Below, piece after piece: positions 1 through 11,670 of a stretch of DNA of 64,000 nt. Where the stretch lies: contig NC_083524.1 in the NCBI RefSeq assembly GCF_032362555.1, positions 5,504,001-5,568,000 on the forward strand. The letters are read 5' to 3'. Within the stretch, counting starts at the first letter, position 1; each line of letters opens with the position of its first letter. A model generated the notes under the pieces. It worked only from the letters and a program-made list of their open reading frames with translations. It had not been told where the DNA came from and did no database searches. A program made the position numbers and the translations under genes. The stretch comes from Amyelois transitella. Lineage: Eukaryota; Arthropoda; Insecta; Lepidoptera; Pyralidae.

Positions 1-769
1 TTTAGCTTTCATTACAACGAACCAGCAAAGGTCAGGGTCAACTGTAAGTGTTAACTGTTACAGAAACGGGTTACTTTATTTTTTTTTTTAATTCGGGTAT
101 TATTTTAAGTAATTATTTCAATGAATGTTCATTTAAATGTTACTTCTAGCAGCACATTGTAATTTTTAAAGAGAACTGGTAAGTTTATCTGAAACCTTGT
201 TAGCATAGACTTTACATGCCGTAAATTAAATTGTTAATAGCTAGCTTCTTTCCTCAATTCCCCTTGTGTAATGTAGCCATGGAAAAGACTGGGATGGGAT
301 AACCTAACCTAACCCAACGATACAACATTTTATGACGTACCTACTTATAAACGTAATACATAAACATCCAAGATCCAGTTGAATCCTGATGAAAAACATC
401 CAATCCCATAATTTTGATCACCTTCTACGACGTCTATACGAATTCCTATATATTTTGTCAAAAATCTTCAGTCACATTTTAGCCGTCGGACACTACATCA
501 TATATCTTTATCTTCAAGCCTTTAATACACAATTTTTCAACTAATTACTGTTTTTAAGTAAAGGGGAAGTCCGTTGTTGAAGCTATTATTCTTGTTTAAA
601 ACTTAGTAGAACTTTGATCCTAACTCGAGCGCTCATGTAAACTTATCAAGTAAATAATGATGCACATAGTTCGTGTAATCTTTTTCTCTTTATTTTATAC
701 AACTTAAACGGTTGTGCTCGAGTAGAGATTAGTATGCAGATACTGAGGTTTATTAAATAAATATACATA
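1..769. other. non-coding stretch, no gene seen
   Basis: No open frame with recognisable coding content was found. A scrap near 355-410 resembles the middle of the tRNA-SINE family found at 5.3, 29.7, 57.2 and 59.5 kb, but it is too short to call. Two TTAGG-like units at about 303-315 are too few to be telomeric. Confidence 0.5.
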
Positions 770-955
770 TAAGCACGTATATATCCTCAGCGGGGTAGAG
801 GGAGCAAACAGCCTTAAAAAGACTGGTTGGCCACGTTCAGATTTTTGGCTCAATGATAGAATTGAGATCCAAAATAGCTTGCTAGCCCATCTCCTAAAAG
901 AAGAATAACTAACTCATGGCCCTATTTTTCTATTAGTAGAGGGAACCACAAGGCA
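770..955 (-). repeat. family A interspersed repeat, near full length, diverged
   Basis: On the minus strand this matches the ~245 bp family A repeat: GGTTCCC head, central block reading roughly TGAATCTCAATT, hairpin-like CAGTCTTTT...GACTG, then a TACCCCGC...ATAT end. It is diverged. Family A has no convincing pol III A/B boxes, so its class is left open, although the (ATGT)n tail is SINE-like. Confidence 0.75.
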
Positions 956-2377
956 CATTTAAATAAAATTAAAAAAGTGATTTAAACAATTAAATAAAAG
1001 GTGTAAAAAAGGGGCTAGTACTCCTTATTAAGACCTTTTAGTTCCATAGTATATATAAGGAATTTATACACGATGGCGTGTTACATGCCTTAAATTTTAG
1101 AGACATATAAAGGCATTTCAATAAGGTGACTTAAATCACCTCAAATCCATAACTTAATTTGAACACATCAATCGAAGATCAACATAACACTGACAAGTAC
1201 ATAGCATTTTGAAATCACTTTGTGGCAACACTTGATCGTTAGACAGAGACGTCAACATTCAAGACAGTAGAGACCGAGAGGGATGGAACGTATGAAAATT
1301 TCATGTAGCTCCAGTGTTTACCGCTGAGCGCAAAATAGATAGGTATAGAAGTCAATCTACGAACAAAACGTGCTCTGGCAATGCACACCTTAATATAGAT
1401 TTATTTTAAAAATAGAATACTCGATACTAAATAACGCCACAACTACTTTTAATCAGATCTACTGTATATTAGTAGTTAAATGTAGGCAGAAGTTACTCAA
1501 GAAAACGATTTCTCAATACGGTTGGCACCGCGGCGAGTAGCTATATCGGATTATTCATATTTCATATCAGGGATCTCCATAGGAATCAAAGTGAGGGAAT
1601 GAGGATATAAGACATATACCTTATAAATATTTGTGGATCACTTTGAACTTTGTTAATGCCATCCCCTTGAAACATCATCCTGTGATTCATTGTTTTCACG
1701 TATGGAGCCACAAAAATGTATAAGTTTTTTAAGGCTAAAAGTGAACGGTTAAAATTCAACATTCTTTGGTTGATAATTTTTTAAATCATGACAATGATAT
1801 GCTACATATGCTAATTTATGTCATAACTTTCTATAATCTACAGTAGTCAGTTGCAAACATAATTTTTGTTTATGTAAATTCCTAATTTCTTTTTAATGTC
1901 ACTTATAGTTGTACTTGATGGTTAGACAAAGGATTTAGAGTTAGGTTTAAAGAGAACAAAATAGCATATAACTATACTAATGCGTCTGGAAGTAATTAGG
2001 ATTATTAATAGTTGACAACCCCAACGCAACTGCTGATTGAAGATGTTACAAGTGCACAGAAGTAGTTGCTAACATATGCATTGACTTCTGTACCTACTGT
2101 TTTGTACCCTGAGCCTTTCAGTTGTGCAAACGTACGAGATTATTCGGTGATTTCGTTTGAGATGGCAGATTGATTTTCAATGAGATGGTTTATACTTGTG
2201 AGGTGAGATCTAAGATAGGCTTTACCGGGTGAAGGTTGGAAATTAAAGACGACTTGGCGAGTGTTCTGTATACTGTAATTGATGTATGTTGTTCTGTGTA
2301 CTATAATTGATCTATCTATGTGTTGTAATTGATCTATGTTCGCAGTTTCTTTATTTCTTTAATTTTTATTAAACATT
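956..2377. other. non-coding stretch, no gene seen
   Basis: AT-rich DNA with stops in all frames. A small imperfect tandem array based on TGTAATTGATCTATG lies at about 2263-2345. Nothing else is recognised. Confidence 0.45.
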
Positions 2378-2525
2378 GGCGTATGGTACCCGGTAATTTA
2401 GAATAGGTCGACTCCATATCTTTCCCATGGATGTGGAAAAACTCGACTAAGGGAAAGGCTAATTAACTTGGGATTTTTGTTGCAGGCCCTGTCATTATTT
2501 GAATCTCGATTGCATCATTCGATTT
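2378..2525 (+). repeat. family A repeat, 5' half
   Basis: Matches the head of family A (TTTCCCATGGATGT, then the CGACTAAGGG block, TTGGGAT and TGTCA...TTTGAATCTC). The 3' half is missing. Confidence 0.65.
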
Positions 2526-2814
2526 ATTTCGATTTATTCCATCAGAAAATATCAAAGGCGAAGTCTTTATAATTAATAATACTTATTAAGTACAATCTAA
2601 AAGCCTACATTATAAACATAAATTAATGAATCGGGTGTACAGTCACTTGAATAATTGATTAAGGAAGTCAATTACTTTGCATGTAGCTAGGTGACTGCTA
2701 AATACTACCAAGAAAATTAATGAAATTGAAAAGTACTTAATGTAACATTACTTATTTAATCATTTTTGTATTGGAAATTTTGCCATGTGTAAGTAAATTG
2801 AAAGAAAATCCCCC

Positions 2815-2957
2815 TATTTACTCTGTTTGTATGTATGCGCTAAGCTCGGAAAGTTGTTAACGGATTTTATCCCTGTTTGAAATGTTGTGAAGAGAAGTTT
2901 CTGTGTAAGGTATTAATCCTACCCGTGCAAAGTCGGGGCGGGTCGCTAAAAAAATAA
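2815..2957 (+). mobile_element. decayed Helitron-like 3' end
   Basis: Ends in a GC-rich GTCGGGGCGGGTCGCTAA block resembling a lepidopteran Helitron 3' terminus (hairpin followed by CTRR), here degraded to CTAA. No matching 5' end was found. Confidence 0.35.
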
Positions 2958-3453
2958 GAGCACACATGATTTGCACACATTTGGGATTTTCTTTCCAATG
3001 TTTTAATTTGACTTTATTTGCCATCATTTACTAACACTATTTTTCTGTCCATAACTAAGTAGATAAATTCTCTAAAATAATTTACTACGTTCTCGATATA
3101 AAATCCTTTTCATTATTCCCCGGCTGAAAGTCACTGAAAACTGAAAAACATAATCTCAAATTTAATATTGACATGTACCAATATAACTTGTCACGTTATA
3201 CTAAAACCACATGTGGAAACAATGTTAACAAATGATGCCAAACTATCATTAATGACTACAATTCGTACACTAGCACTTCAGCAAATAAAACAGTGCGGTG
3301 ATAAAGTGAAATAATGAGTGAAATCGATTGGTTGCCACAAAATTTTATTCATTTCTTATCGCCATGCACGCGAGGTTTGTGTTTCTCTTGTTTACTTTTA
3401 CAGTGAGTGCATTTTTTAATTTATTTTTATTGTGTCTTTTTTTTTTTCAAAAA

Positions 3454-3632
3454 ATTAAAGACGTCGTGGTAAAGGGTCAAGTCAAAAGTACCCGAAACCG
3501 CCGAGCTTGCATGAAGAGAGTTATGAATGTGGATGAAACGAAGGAAGTATGCAGATATCGTGGCAAGTGGAAAGAGGTAGTCTCTGCCTACCCCTCCAGG
3601 AAAGAGGCGTGATTTTATGTATGTATGTATGT
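3454..3632 (+). mobile_element. 5'-truncated non-LTR retrotransposon, ORF C-terminus with ATGT tail
   Basis: The frame ending at the TGA at 3610-3612 encodes a basic C-terminal segment (KGQVKSTRNRRACMKRVMN, later GKWKEVVSAYP) and then runs into an (ATGT)n tail. A second copy with almost the same protein and the same kind of tail lies at 53888-54068, so both are retrotransposed 3' ends, not host genes. The reverse transcriptase domain is absent. The family is not assigned firmly; an RTE- or CR1-like LINE is plausible. Confidence 0.7.
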
Positions 3633-3659
3633 TTTTTTTAATCCACATTTTGGCGTGCA

Positions 3660-3817
3660 TAGATGTAGGTCTGCACGGAAAATCTCAGTTCTATTATTAA
3701 GCCATATAGCTTACCGTGGCATTTCAGTCTTTTTGAGACTTTAGTGTAGGCTCTATCTGAATATATCCCTAATGTCTATCACGCAAGGGATTAAAATGTG
3801 ATAACTTGTATGTATGT
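3660..3817 (+). repeat. family A repeat, degenerate 3' part
   Basis: Keeps the run from the TATTAAGCCA block through CAGTCTTTTTGAGAC and the GGCTCT...ATAT segment to a short ATGT tail. Confidence 0.6.
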
Positions 3818-3968
3818 AATGCTGTTCATTTAAAAATTTGTCCACTTCTTCTTTTGCTTTTAAAATTAACAGATCAAGTTACAATTAATCAAGCACCAGT
3901 AATATGTGTCAATAAAAGAGCTATAAAATGATTTTGAATGATTCGATAACATTTATCGTAATTTCCAG

Positions 3969-5703
3969 ATCACAATGGTAGATCTAAGAGCAATAAAAAT
4001 GAAGTTTGATGCGGATAAACTTCTTTTTTGGAAAAATGGTAAGTTTGTTTGAGTATATTCTTATTTATATTACTTTCACCAAAAAGTTTTCACTACCAGC
4101 TACGCCCCGAGACCAAGAAGAACCTTATCTGTCATCGGTACAAACTTATATGTATATATTAACGGCTATATCCCTTGCATAGTAGACAGAGCCAACGGTC
4201 TAGAAAGACTTTGAGGCTAGGTTCAGATGTATGGCTAAATGAGGGAATTGAGATTCAAATAGTAACAGATTACTACCCCTTCGCCTTAAAGAAGACTCCC
4301 AACTTTTTTTATTTCATACATACATACAGTCACGTCTATGTCCCTTGCGGGGTAGAAAGAGCCAACGGTTTTAACAGATTCAAAGGCTACGTGCAGCTGT
4401 ACGGCTTATAAGCAGAATTTAGATTCAAATTGTGAAAGAACGCTTGCCCATCGCCTTAAAGAAGAATTCCAAGTTTTTTTGTTTATTTGTAATGAAATAA
4501 CAATTAAATTGACAAATAATAGTAGTTACTGTCTGATCTCTATCATTCTAAATGTATATCATCGGCTGTCATTGAGAAGGGATACGTTATTTGTTGCCAT
4601 TCAGTATTTTAATATACAAGTGACTGTTACGCACAGCAAAGAGATGAAGACGAAGATGCCGGAAACCACACGGCAAACTTCCTACTAAATATATTTTTCT
4701 TCTTTTACAGATGACACCGAAAAGAAGTGTGAACCATTCACAACTTACCTTGTTGAGTGCAATAAATGTATTTGTGGTGCCGACAGCACGGCTTATTGTA
4801 CCAGGATGATATGCCATGATAAAAGTAAGTTAGTCTTTCAATCAACTGCTTCTCTTCCCGTCCAAATTGTAAAAGTAAATCAGGGGAAAGGGTAATAAAC
4901 TTGGGATTCTTATTATTCTTATTTATTGGTGCCGTGTGGTTCCCGGCACCAATAGAAAAATAAAAGGATCTCTTTCCCATGGATGTCGTAAACGGCGACT
5001 AAGGGACAGGCCTATAAATTTGGGATTTAAGGTGATGGGGTAGCAACCTGTCACTATTTAAATCTCAATGCCATCATCAAGCCAAACAGCTGAACGTGGC
5101 CTATCAGTCTTTTCGAGACTGTTGGCTCTCTCTACCCCGCAAGGGATATAGACTAAATTATATGTAGGTATGTTCTTATTTTATGCGATGAGTACGCAAC
5201 CTGTCACTATTTGAATCTCAATTCCACCATTGTGCCAAACACCTGAAAGTGTCAATGTGTTACTTTTTTTTTTTTTTTTTTTTTTTTCGGGACAATTTAC
5301 ACTGATTGAGTTAGCCTCGAAGTAAGTTCGAAACTTGTGTTACGAGATACTAACTCAACGTTACTATATTTCATAATAAATACTTATATAGATAAACATC
5401 CAAGACCCAGGCCAATCGGAAAAAGTTCTTTTTTCATCATGCCCCGACCGGGATTCGAACCCGGGACCTCCGGTGTCACAGACAAGCGTACTGCCGCTGA
5501 GCCAAAGAGGCCGTCATACTAAACGGTTCTTGAGTTTTCCATCTTGAACCGGATTCGGGTATCTAGCCCGGAATTTGAAACCTACAGACAATGATTTATT
5601 CCACTGCGCAGAAGCTATAAAAATTTAATATTCGATCTTCATTTTTTTAATTTCAGATAACTTACGAAGGTTCCTTGAAAGCGAATCCGAAGTCGAGTAC
5701 TGA
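3969..5703 (+). CDS. pacifastin-like peptide gene, three 3' exons
   Basis: Three exons fit together: 3969-4038, 4711-4824 and 5657-5703, with a TGA at 5701. All have GT-AG borders and the phases match (phase 1 at both introns). From the ATG at 3975 the product is 74 aa. Residues 28-56 carry six cysteines in the order C-x9-C-N-x-C-x-C-x7-C-T-x3-C, the spacing of pacifastin-family serine protease inhibitors, which act in haemolymph on trypsin/chymotrypsin-like enzymes. The usual glycine two or three residues after the fifth-from-last cysteine block is shifted. There is no signal peptide after this Met and an acceptor (TTTCCAG) precedes 3969, so upstream exons with a signal peptide probably exist; I could not find them in the first 3.9 kb. 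Both introns are packed with family A and SINE copies. The gene model is inferred from splice sites and the Cys pattern, without transcript support. Confidence 0.55.
4150..4300 (-). repeat. family A repeat, partial
   Basis: First of two adjacent partial copies inside the first intron of the pacifastin-like gene. It contains the ATATCCCTTGC...AGAGCCAACGGTCT block and the GAGATTCAAATAGT block. Confidence 0.7.
4315..4478 (-). repeat. family A repeat, partial
   Basis: Second adjacent copy, starting at a short (CATA)n run. It has the CCCTTGCGGGGTAGA block and ends near GAATTCCAAG. Confidence 0.7.
4929..5172 (+). repeat. family A repeat, full length
   Basis: Runs from GTGTGGTTCCCGGCACC to TACCCCGCAAGGGATATAG plus a short ATGT tail, 244 bp. 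It lies in the second intron of the pacifastin-like gene. A further partial copy (central block only) follows at about 5195-5250. Confidence 0.85.
5264..5512 (-). mobile_element. tRNA-derived SINE, full length with poly(A)
   Basis: On the minus strand it starts GGCCTCTTTGGCTCAGCGG (A-box-like) and has GGGTTCGAATCCC (B box) about 45 nt later. The body contains CGAGGCTAACTC and ends in CCCG plus about 22 A. The 3' arm of the acceptor stem does not pair as in a tRNA, so this is a SINE head and not a tRNA gene. Sister copies are at 29739, 57184 and 59457. Confidence 0.85.
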
Positions 5704-6017
5704 TTTGATCAACATGATAAATTTTATTTTATATATTATTTATATAAAACATTATTAAGATTGCCTATAGATAATTATTTAATTATCTCAATCCTTCTCA
5801 TTTGGTCCATATCCATTAAACCATAAAATACAAAATTAAACAATAATCAAGCACGTTTCTTATAAGAAATGCCTAATCAAAGGTTTGAAAAGTTAGCAGA
5901 TAATTAATAAAACACAGTTAACATAGAAGATTAATTTATATAAAAATATATAATTTTAACTTTTGGACATGTTCAAAAATCATCTTATTTAAAAAAGGGG
6001 ATGACCGAATATCACAA

Positions 6018-6112
6018 TGCATACAGATAATTACGTCTTTATCCCTGACGGGGTAGGCAGAACCGACAGTCTTGAAAAGTCGATCAGCTATATGGCTTAA
6101 CGATAGAGTTTG
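6018..6112 (-). repeat. family A repeat, 3' fragment
   Basis: Contains the ACGGGGTAGGCAGAACC and GACAGTCTTGAAAAG blocks in reverse orientation. Confidence 0.6.
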
Positions 6113-6178
6113 CTAGTTTTGTTTCCCTTGATTGAATTTTACAATCAGCACAGGAAGAGAAGCAGCTGGCACACACTA

Positions 6179-6448
6179 TCTATACTAACATTATAAAGCT
6201 GTAGAGTTTGTTTGTTTGTTGTAACGCGCTTATCTCAGGAACTACTGGTGCGAATAAAAAAATTATTTTGCGTTGAATAGACCATTTATCGAGGAAAGCT
6301 TTAGGTCATATAACATCACGCTGCAACTATAAGGAGCAAAAAAATAATAGAATACCTGAAAAAAACGGGGGAAATTAATCATCCTTGACGGCTTCAATGA
6401 TGCCCAAAATTACTATACCACGCGGACGAAGTCGCGGACAACAGCTAG
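6179..6448 (+). mobile_element. short non-autonomous Helitron
   Basis: Begins TCTATACTAACATTATAAAG after an A and ends with GCGGACGAAGTCGCGG, a spacer, then CTAG before a T. This is the A|TC...CTRR|T layout of Helitrons. At 270 bp it has no coding capacity. Family members are at 18106, 27245 and 33029. Confidence 0.8.
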
Positions 6449-8012
6449 TAATAAATAAAACAATGTAATGCCGAATGTAATTATCAACCGTTGAAATCCT
6501 GCGGGTGTCCGCAAACCCGGGGCGTTCCCGGTGGATTCCAGGGACGGGAAACATTTTTAAATTATTTCCCATGGAATTGATGACCCCGGCGGGATTACGA
6601 CGCTTCGTGCCGTATAAAAATTTAAAGGTAAATAAAAAATAATTGTCGCTTTAGAATAAACCGAAAAAGCTGGATGCAAAGAGCTTGAACCCTTCAAGGT
6701 ACCTCTTTATCATTCTCTAGGCGTTTGTCTCGGTTGCGACTTCGCCTCTATGTAAGGCAGTTTTTACACGGACCTACTCTCTTCTAACATTGGAAAATTT
6801 ATAAATAAATTTCAAGATCACTGGTTCTCACACCTTAGATAATAACTATGCGAAATTCCATCAAAATCGGTCTAGCTTTGAAAGCGTATCTGACAATTAC
6901 ATTGTAGATAAACTCGATCATTTATGACTCATAAAAACCAACTACCTAATACAACTTTTGTCTGTATTTGTAAAAAAATATTCAAAATTTTAGTTCAGTC
7001 CTAAAGTTCACACGGAAAAAAATAACGGATTTACAAAATTCCAACAAAACGTTCTCACACTCACGTCCTGGATTCGATTCCCGTGAGAAGGGTGGGGCAC
7101 AGAACAAAGCCTCGAGCCGGCGCAGTCTTCCCTGCTCTGTGTAGGGTCACAATGACACGCGCCTATGACTCTGACATTGTTCATAGCTTTGTAATTTGAA
7201 TGGGTGTGTTTTTGAGGTTAATTTCACCCAAGCTTGAATAATTTTGATTTTGACAAATTTTTATATCTATCTCAGTCATATTATTTTTTTATAAATTAAT
7301 TAATTATAGAAGTTTTTTTAAGAAAGAATTGTTCAAGAGATATTGTACATTCACTTTTAGCATTTTTTTTATTAAAGTACAAAGTTGACTTAGTGAGTAA
7401 TGGCATTCTCTGCCATCTATCATTAGTCTATCGTTAGTCTTTTTATTGGGTAAAGAGATGGCCTTTGATTGAATATTTACAAAAAAAGTTAACTAAGTAA
7501 TAAAAGGATCATTTTATGGCACACAATACTATAAGGTAAACCTTAAAACGTATACAGTGACCACCAGTCTTCATTCGACTCCAGATTACTTCATTAATAA
7601 AATAGATAAAGATATTCCTACATAGTCCCTAAAAAAATATCACCAACAAAAAAAAAACTCAAAATACCTATAAAAAAAATGTTCAAACATGTGAGTACAG
7701 GATCTGTTCGCATTTCTCAGGGTTAACTGCACCGCGAAGGGGTCCCAATGACACGTGCTATTGACGGGTTAATTCTGAAAGATTAACCGGTCGCATAAGT
7801 GGCCTGTTTATTTTTTTTACGATAAATTTAACGGTAACATTGAGGGGTTGCGGGTAATATGTTCACAATTGATGACAATGATTCTATTTGAATAGGATTG
7901 AATTTTAATTAGTTTTGAAGAGATAAAATTACATTAAAAAAATCTCATTTCTAACTTTGGACCTACTTAATCTGTACGATTTTTGTCTCTCTGGTCGTTC
8001 CTTCATGACTGA
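6449..8012. other. non-coding stretch, no gene seen
   Basis: Mostly AT-rich. A GC-richer patch lies at about 6490-6610. Two patches near 7075-7160 and 7725-7790 contain GACACGCGCC/GACACGTGC and distantly recall the GC-richer units at 10-13.9 kb. No coding frame is supported. Confidence 0.4.
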
Positions 8013-8031
8013 GGATCGTGGTTAGCTTCAG

Positions 8032-8469
8032 GATTGCATCTGGAACGAATGATTTGCCAGCGCCCATCTATCCAGCGCTACTTTTTAGGAGAAGCCTTAA
8101 GTAAGTATTTATATTGTACATACATTTATACATATGGTCACGTCTATATCGCTTGTGGGATACACAGAGCCAACAGTCTTAAAAAGACTGATAGGCCCCG
8201 TTCAGCTATTTGGCTTAATGATAGATTGAGATTCAAACAGTGACAGGTTGCTAGCCCAACGCCAAAAAAAAAGGAATCCCAAGTTTGTGAACTTATCCCT
8301 TAGTCGCATTTTACGACATCTATGGGAAAGAGATGGAGTGGTCCTATTCTTTTTTGAACTGGTACCGGGAACCACATTATATTGTAAGCACATAATAATC
8401 TCCTATACTACAGATAATTGGAACAGTATGGACACCCGAGAGTCATCGACGTCTTGGAGACGGCAGTAA
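8032..8469 (+). CDS. tentative two-exon gene end, unknown product
   Basis: Two candidate exons, 8032-8100 and 8414-8469, are joined by a strong acceptor (GCTTCAG) and a perfect GTAAGT donor at 8101, then a CTACAG acceptor. The phase-1 junction keeps one frame open to a TAA at 8467-8469. The final residues read ...LHLERMIC, then about 14 residues, then a polar tail rich in Ser, Arg and Trp. The junction phase and the RMIC/NN residues around it resemble the last exons of the pacifastin-like gene at 3969-5703, so this could be a decayed duplicate, but only one cysteine remains. No upstream exon was found. A family A copy fills the intron. It could equally be a chance pairing of splice-like sites. 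Confidence 0.25.
8116..8385 (-). repeat. family A repeat, full length
   Basis: Full copy in reverse orientation, from (CATA)n-like sequence through GGTACCGGGAACCACAT. It sits inside the intron of the tentative gene at 8032-8469. Confidence 0.8.
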
Positions 8470-8807
8470 AAAAAAACATACGCCGCGCAAATTTTAAACT
8501 TCTCTGACAAAAGAACATCTGACAAAGAAACATACCTCTTAAACAATACTCACCTTGTCCCATAAAACTCTCAGGAATATAAATCTCGACAATACGGAAG
8601 GGGATATTATCCCAGGTAATAGGACCTTAATAATTTAATTCTCCGCATAAAATCCGTTCAATTTTCCCAAGGGTGCGGATGTTCTCTTTGGTAACAACGG
8701 GAGAATCTTGTAAAACTTCTGAGGTACGTAAGATACTGAATATGTAATTGAACACTGAATTTGTGTTCACGGTCGAATTCGAAAACCCCTTCTCGTTAAA
8801 TACCTAT

Positions 8808-9021
8808 CAGTCACGTCTCTATCCCTTACGGGGTAGACAGAGCACACAATTTTGAAAAGACTGGAAGACCTCATTTAGCTGTATAGCTTAATGATGGAAT
8901 TGACATTCAATAGTAACAGGTCGCTAGCCCATCGCCTGAAAGAAGAATCCCATGTTTATAAGCCTTTCCTTTCGTCGCCTTTGGGTGATCCCAGTCTGAA
9001 ATGCCGGGAATCACATAGCAC
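8808..9021 (-). repeat. family A repeat, near full length
   Basis: Contains CTATCCCTTACGGGGTAGAC and ends at GCCGGGAATCACAT. Diverged in the middle. Confidence 0.75.
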
Positions 9022-9970
9022 GTTAACACATCACCTATTCTCTTAATTTTGCTACATTATTTCCTGCAGGCGTTTCTCAAAATCATGTTGTTGCTTGTCT
9101 ACGCTTCTAAGGGACCGTATTTTTTGGAATTTAAAATAAAAGAATGTGTTCTGCGTGCTAATGGAGGTATATTCGGAAGAGGAAGAGAATAAATGGCAAT
9201 AGTCAAATTTTACAAGTATAAAGCGCCATCTAGTTAATGCCTTGGGTACTAAATGCTGCCCGTCAAAATAGCACATCGAGGTGCTTTTTAATGTTATTCA
9301 TTGAATAAAATAGATGGCGCGCAACATTGCTCTTTATTTATGAAGCGCTAATAGTTGTTATCTTATTGGTGAGTCATTAAGATATTATTTCAAGTGCATA
9401 ATCTTCAAAGTCGCGATCAGCAGCTTATTTTCAGCTTTTATTTTCAGTTTATATTTCGCTTGCTTTAAGCAATTTATTTCTCAGCGTGAGTCTTTATAGC
9501 GTGACTACATAAAGAAAAACTTATTACCTATAAATAATAAAGGAGGAAGGCAAAAAATAAGTGCCCCGTGGTTTACGGCGGAGTTGTATTATTAATGTTT
9601 TTATTTTTTGTAAATGTAGTAAAAAACCTACTTGAAGAACAAAAGATGGCATACCTACAATAAAACTTATGAAGACTAAGTACCTACTTAAATTATGTAA
9701 ATAAGTCTATTTCTCTATTTTACACTAATCACTTTCAATTTAGCTATTAACATCCTATTATTTCACTGCTGCACATATAAGGAAAATTATTACATTATAA
9801 TCTGTGAACAAAAACCAGATATGCGATTGCGCAACACTACGATAAAGTTTTTTATACATTTGAAGATCTCACTTATCGCCCCTAAGTGGCTCGTGTCAAC
9901 TGTATTTCCCACCCTTACTCCCATGTGAACCAAAAAAGCACCGTGTGAATTTTAACCGTTCATATCATTT
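9022..9970. other. non-coding stretch, no gene seen
   Basis: No coding frame is supported. A weak unit at about 9885-9945 (TTTCCCACCC...CATGTGAACC...CCGTGTGAAT) resembles the GC-richer dispersed unit described at 10290 onwards. Confidence 0.4.
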
Positions 9971-10165
9971 CTTTGTCGCTTTACCCCTTATGGGGTAAAC
10001 CCAATGTCATATTAATTATAACTAATTAAATATGTGTACGAATGTTGTTAAACACGAAACCAAACCTTTGAGCCTTCCTCTTCAATTATTTTCCCTTAGT
10101 CGCCTATTACGATGAGACAACGATGAGAAGGAGATGTACCGCTCCTATCCGTAAGTACGGGCATT
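9971..10165 (-). repeat. family A repeat, degenerate
   Basis: Keeps the TTATGGGGTAAAC block and the CCCTTAGTCGCCTATTACGA block. The centre is lost. Confidence 0.5.
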
Positions 10166-10289
10166 TTAATAATTTAACAAATGAATTAACAAGTAAGATA
10201 ATATAAGACTTAAAATACTTTCCATCCTTAGTTAAAAAGTACCATTAAAAGTGGATTTAACGTGACGAATTATAACCATCGAATAAATT

Positions 10290-10400
10290 ATAAGGCGCGT
10301 GTCACACCCACGCTCGGTTTCACTACACTGCTCCCAACATGCCCACTTCCTACCCTCTAAGCTCTGGGAACTACATTGGTACCGTGTGAAAATCCAACGG
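10290..10400 (+). repeat. GC-richer dispersed unit (family B), copy 1
   Basis: A GC-rich island in AT-rich DNA: GGCGCGTGTCACACCCACG, then TTCC, then TCTGGGAACTACAT, closing with ACCGTGTGAA. The same ordered landmarks recur at 10918, 11587, 13783 and, inverted, at 12668. No known element recognised. Confidence 0.45.
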
Positions 10401-10749
10401 ACAAACTAAATTCTCGTGAGATCGTCTTTCTTTTTGTTTGTAGGAATGTTAATGTTTGGAGAAGCCAATTCGTCCTTTAAAATATGCATGGGATGCATTA
10501 TTGTTTGATATTTATAATAGACTTTTTAATATTTTAATTACATCCATCTGAAATTTATTATCACTAAACCGACAAGACTTGCAAGAAAAATCTGATTAAT
10601 GTACTTATAGGTAAGGTATTCTATTTGTTTAGATACCTAACTACTGTAATAAAAATAAACAATCTTGGAATGTGTTTTGATCTAAAAAATACATTTGTTA
10701 AATAAAGTAAGTATGGTAGTATAAAAAGTAAAACATTATCTATATCGAC

Positions 10750-10852
10750 GTCACGTTTATAAAAACTAAAACATTGATCAACCAATATATATTTTAGTAT
10801 TTAGAAACGTATGTTATTGATTGATCAATGTTTTAGTATTTAGAAACGTGAC
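10750..10852. repeat. 103 bp inverted repeat (hairpin) with internal direct repeat
   Basis: The arms 10750-10781 and 10821-10852 are 32 bp each and pair with about three mismatches; both contain ACATTGATCAA. The segment TTTTAGTATTTAGAAACGT also occurs twice directly (about 10792 and 10830). It looks like a small foldback or MITE remnant. Confidence 0.65.
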
Positions 10853-10917
10853 ATCGTGACCCATAAAAAAATCAAAATATCCATTTGAGTTGACACGCTC
10901 TCAAGTTATTTTTCAAA

Positions 10918-11035
10918 TACTTTTCACACTCCTAACCGCTTCGAATTCCACACGGCGCGTGCCTAAATTCTCATTCCCACCAACCGCCTGGGAACCACAT
11001 CCGTCTCGTGTGAATAAGGGGGAATCAGGAAAGGA
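10918..11035 (+). repeat. GC-richer dispersed unit (family B), copy 2
   Basis: CACACGGCGCGTGCC, then ATTCCCACC, then CTGGGAACCACAT, closing with CGTGTGAATAAGGGGGAA. The last block is shared with copy 3. Confidence 0.45.
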
Positions 11036-11129
11036 AATATTTATGCCACTGTGAGAACCAACCTTTACAAATTTTTACTTGTGACCCAAGTAAACTAAGT
11101 ATTTCTTAATTTGTTTTTTTGCACATTTT

Positions 11130-11586
11130 CAAGCTAATGAAAATTTTATTAGTATGTAATTATTATTAAAATAGTACTATGTAATTAATAAAATATATAA
11201 AATATATAATAATAGTTAATAAAATATATATGTAATTATTTATAAAATGTTATTAATACTATGTATTAAGGAGGTACAATACAAGCCTAACAATAAAAAA
11301 AAACTAATAATTTGCCTTAATAAACAAGATTTAAATAAAATCATACACTACAAAACATACAATTGAGTTAGCCAAAAAGGGAGCTGAAAACTTAGTAATA
11401 AGATAAGAACTTGAAGAAGAAGCCTGAGGTGTAATTTTCCACATCAACGAAACAAGATTTAATATTAACAAATAAAAAAAATAGATATCCCACACCAAGA
11501 CCGAAAATTGACCACAGGACCTTGTGACTTAAAGGCAATCCCACTACCGCGCAACAGAAGCCAAGTTATTGAAAAAAAAATTGTGC
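11130..11586. other. low-complexity AT-rich stretch
   Basis: Runs of TAATTA/ATAAAATATATA at 11140-11265, followed by featureless AT-rich DNA. No gene seen. Confidence 0.5.
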
Positions 11587-11670
11587 AAATGTTATGACAC
11601 GTGCCGTGCGGTTCCCACACTAGGTCCCTGAGAACCAAGTTTATCCTGTGTGACTGAGGGGGAAACGGTT
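11587..11670 (+). repeat. GC-richer dispersed unit (family B), copy 3
   Basis: GACACGTGCCGTGCGGTTCC, then CACACTAGG, then TGAGAACCAAG, closing with CTGTGTGACTGAGGGGGAA. Confidence 0.5.

Noticed and set aside
303-317. Two CCTAA (TTAGG) units suggesting telomeric repeat
   Set aside because: Only two to three units, not at a sequence end; many insect repeats contain such a string.
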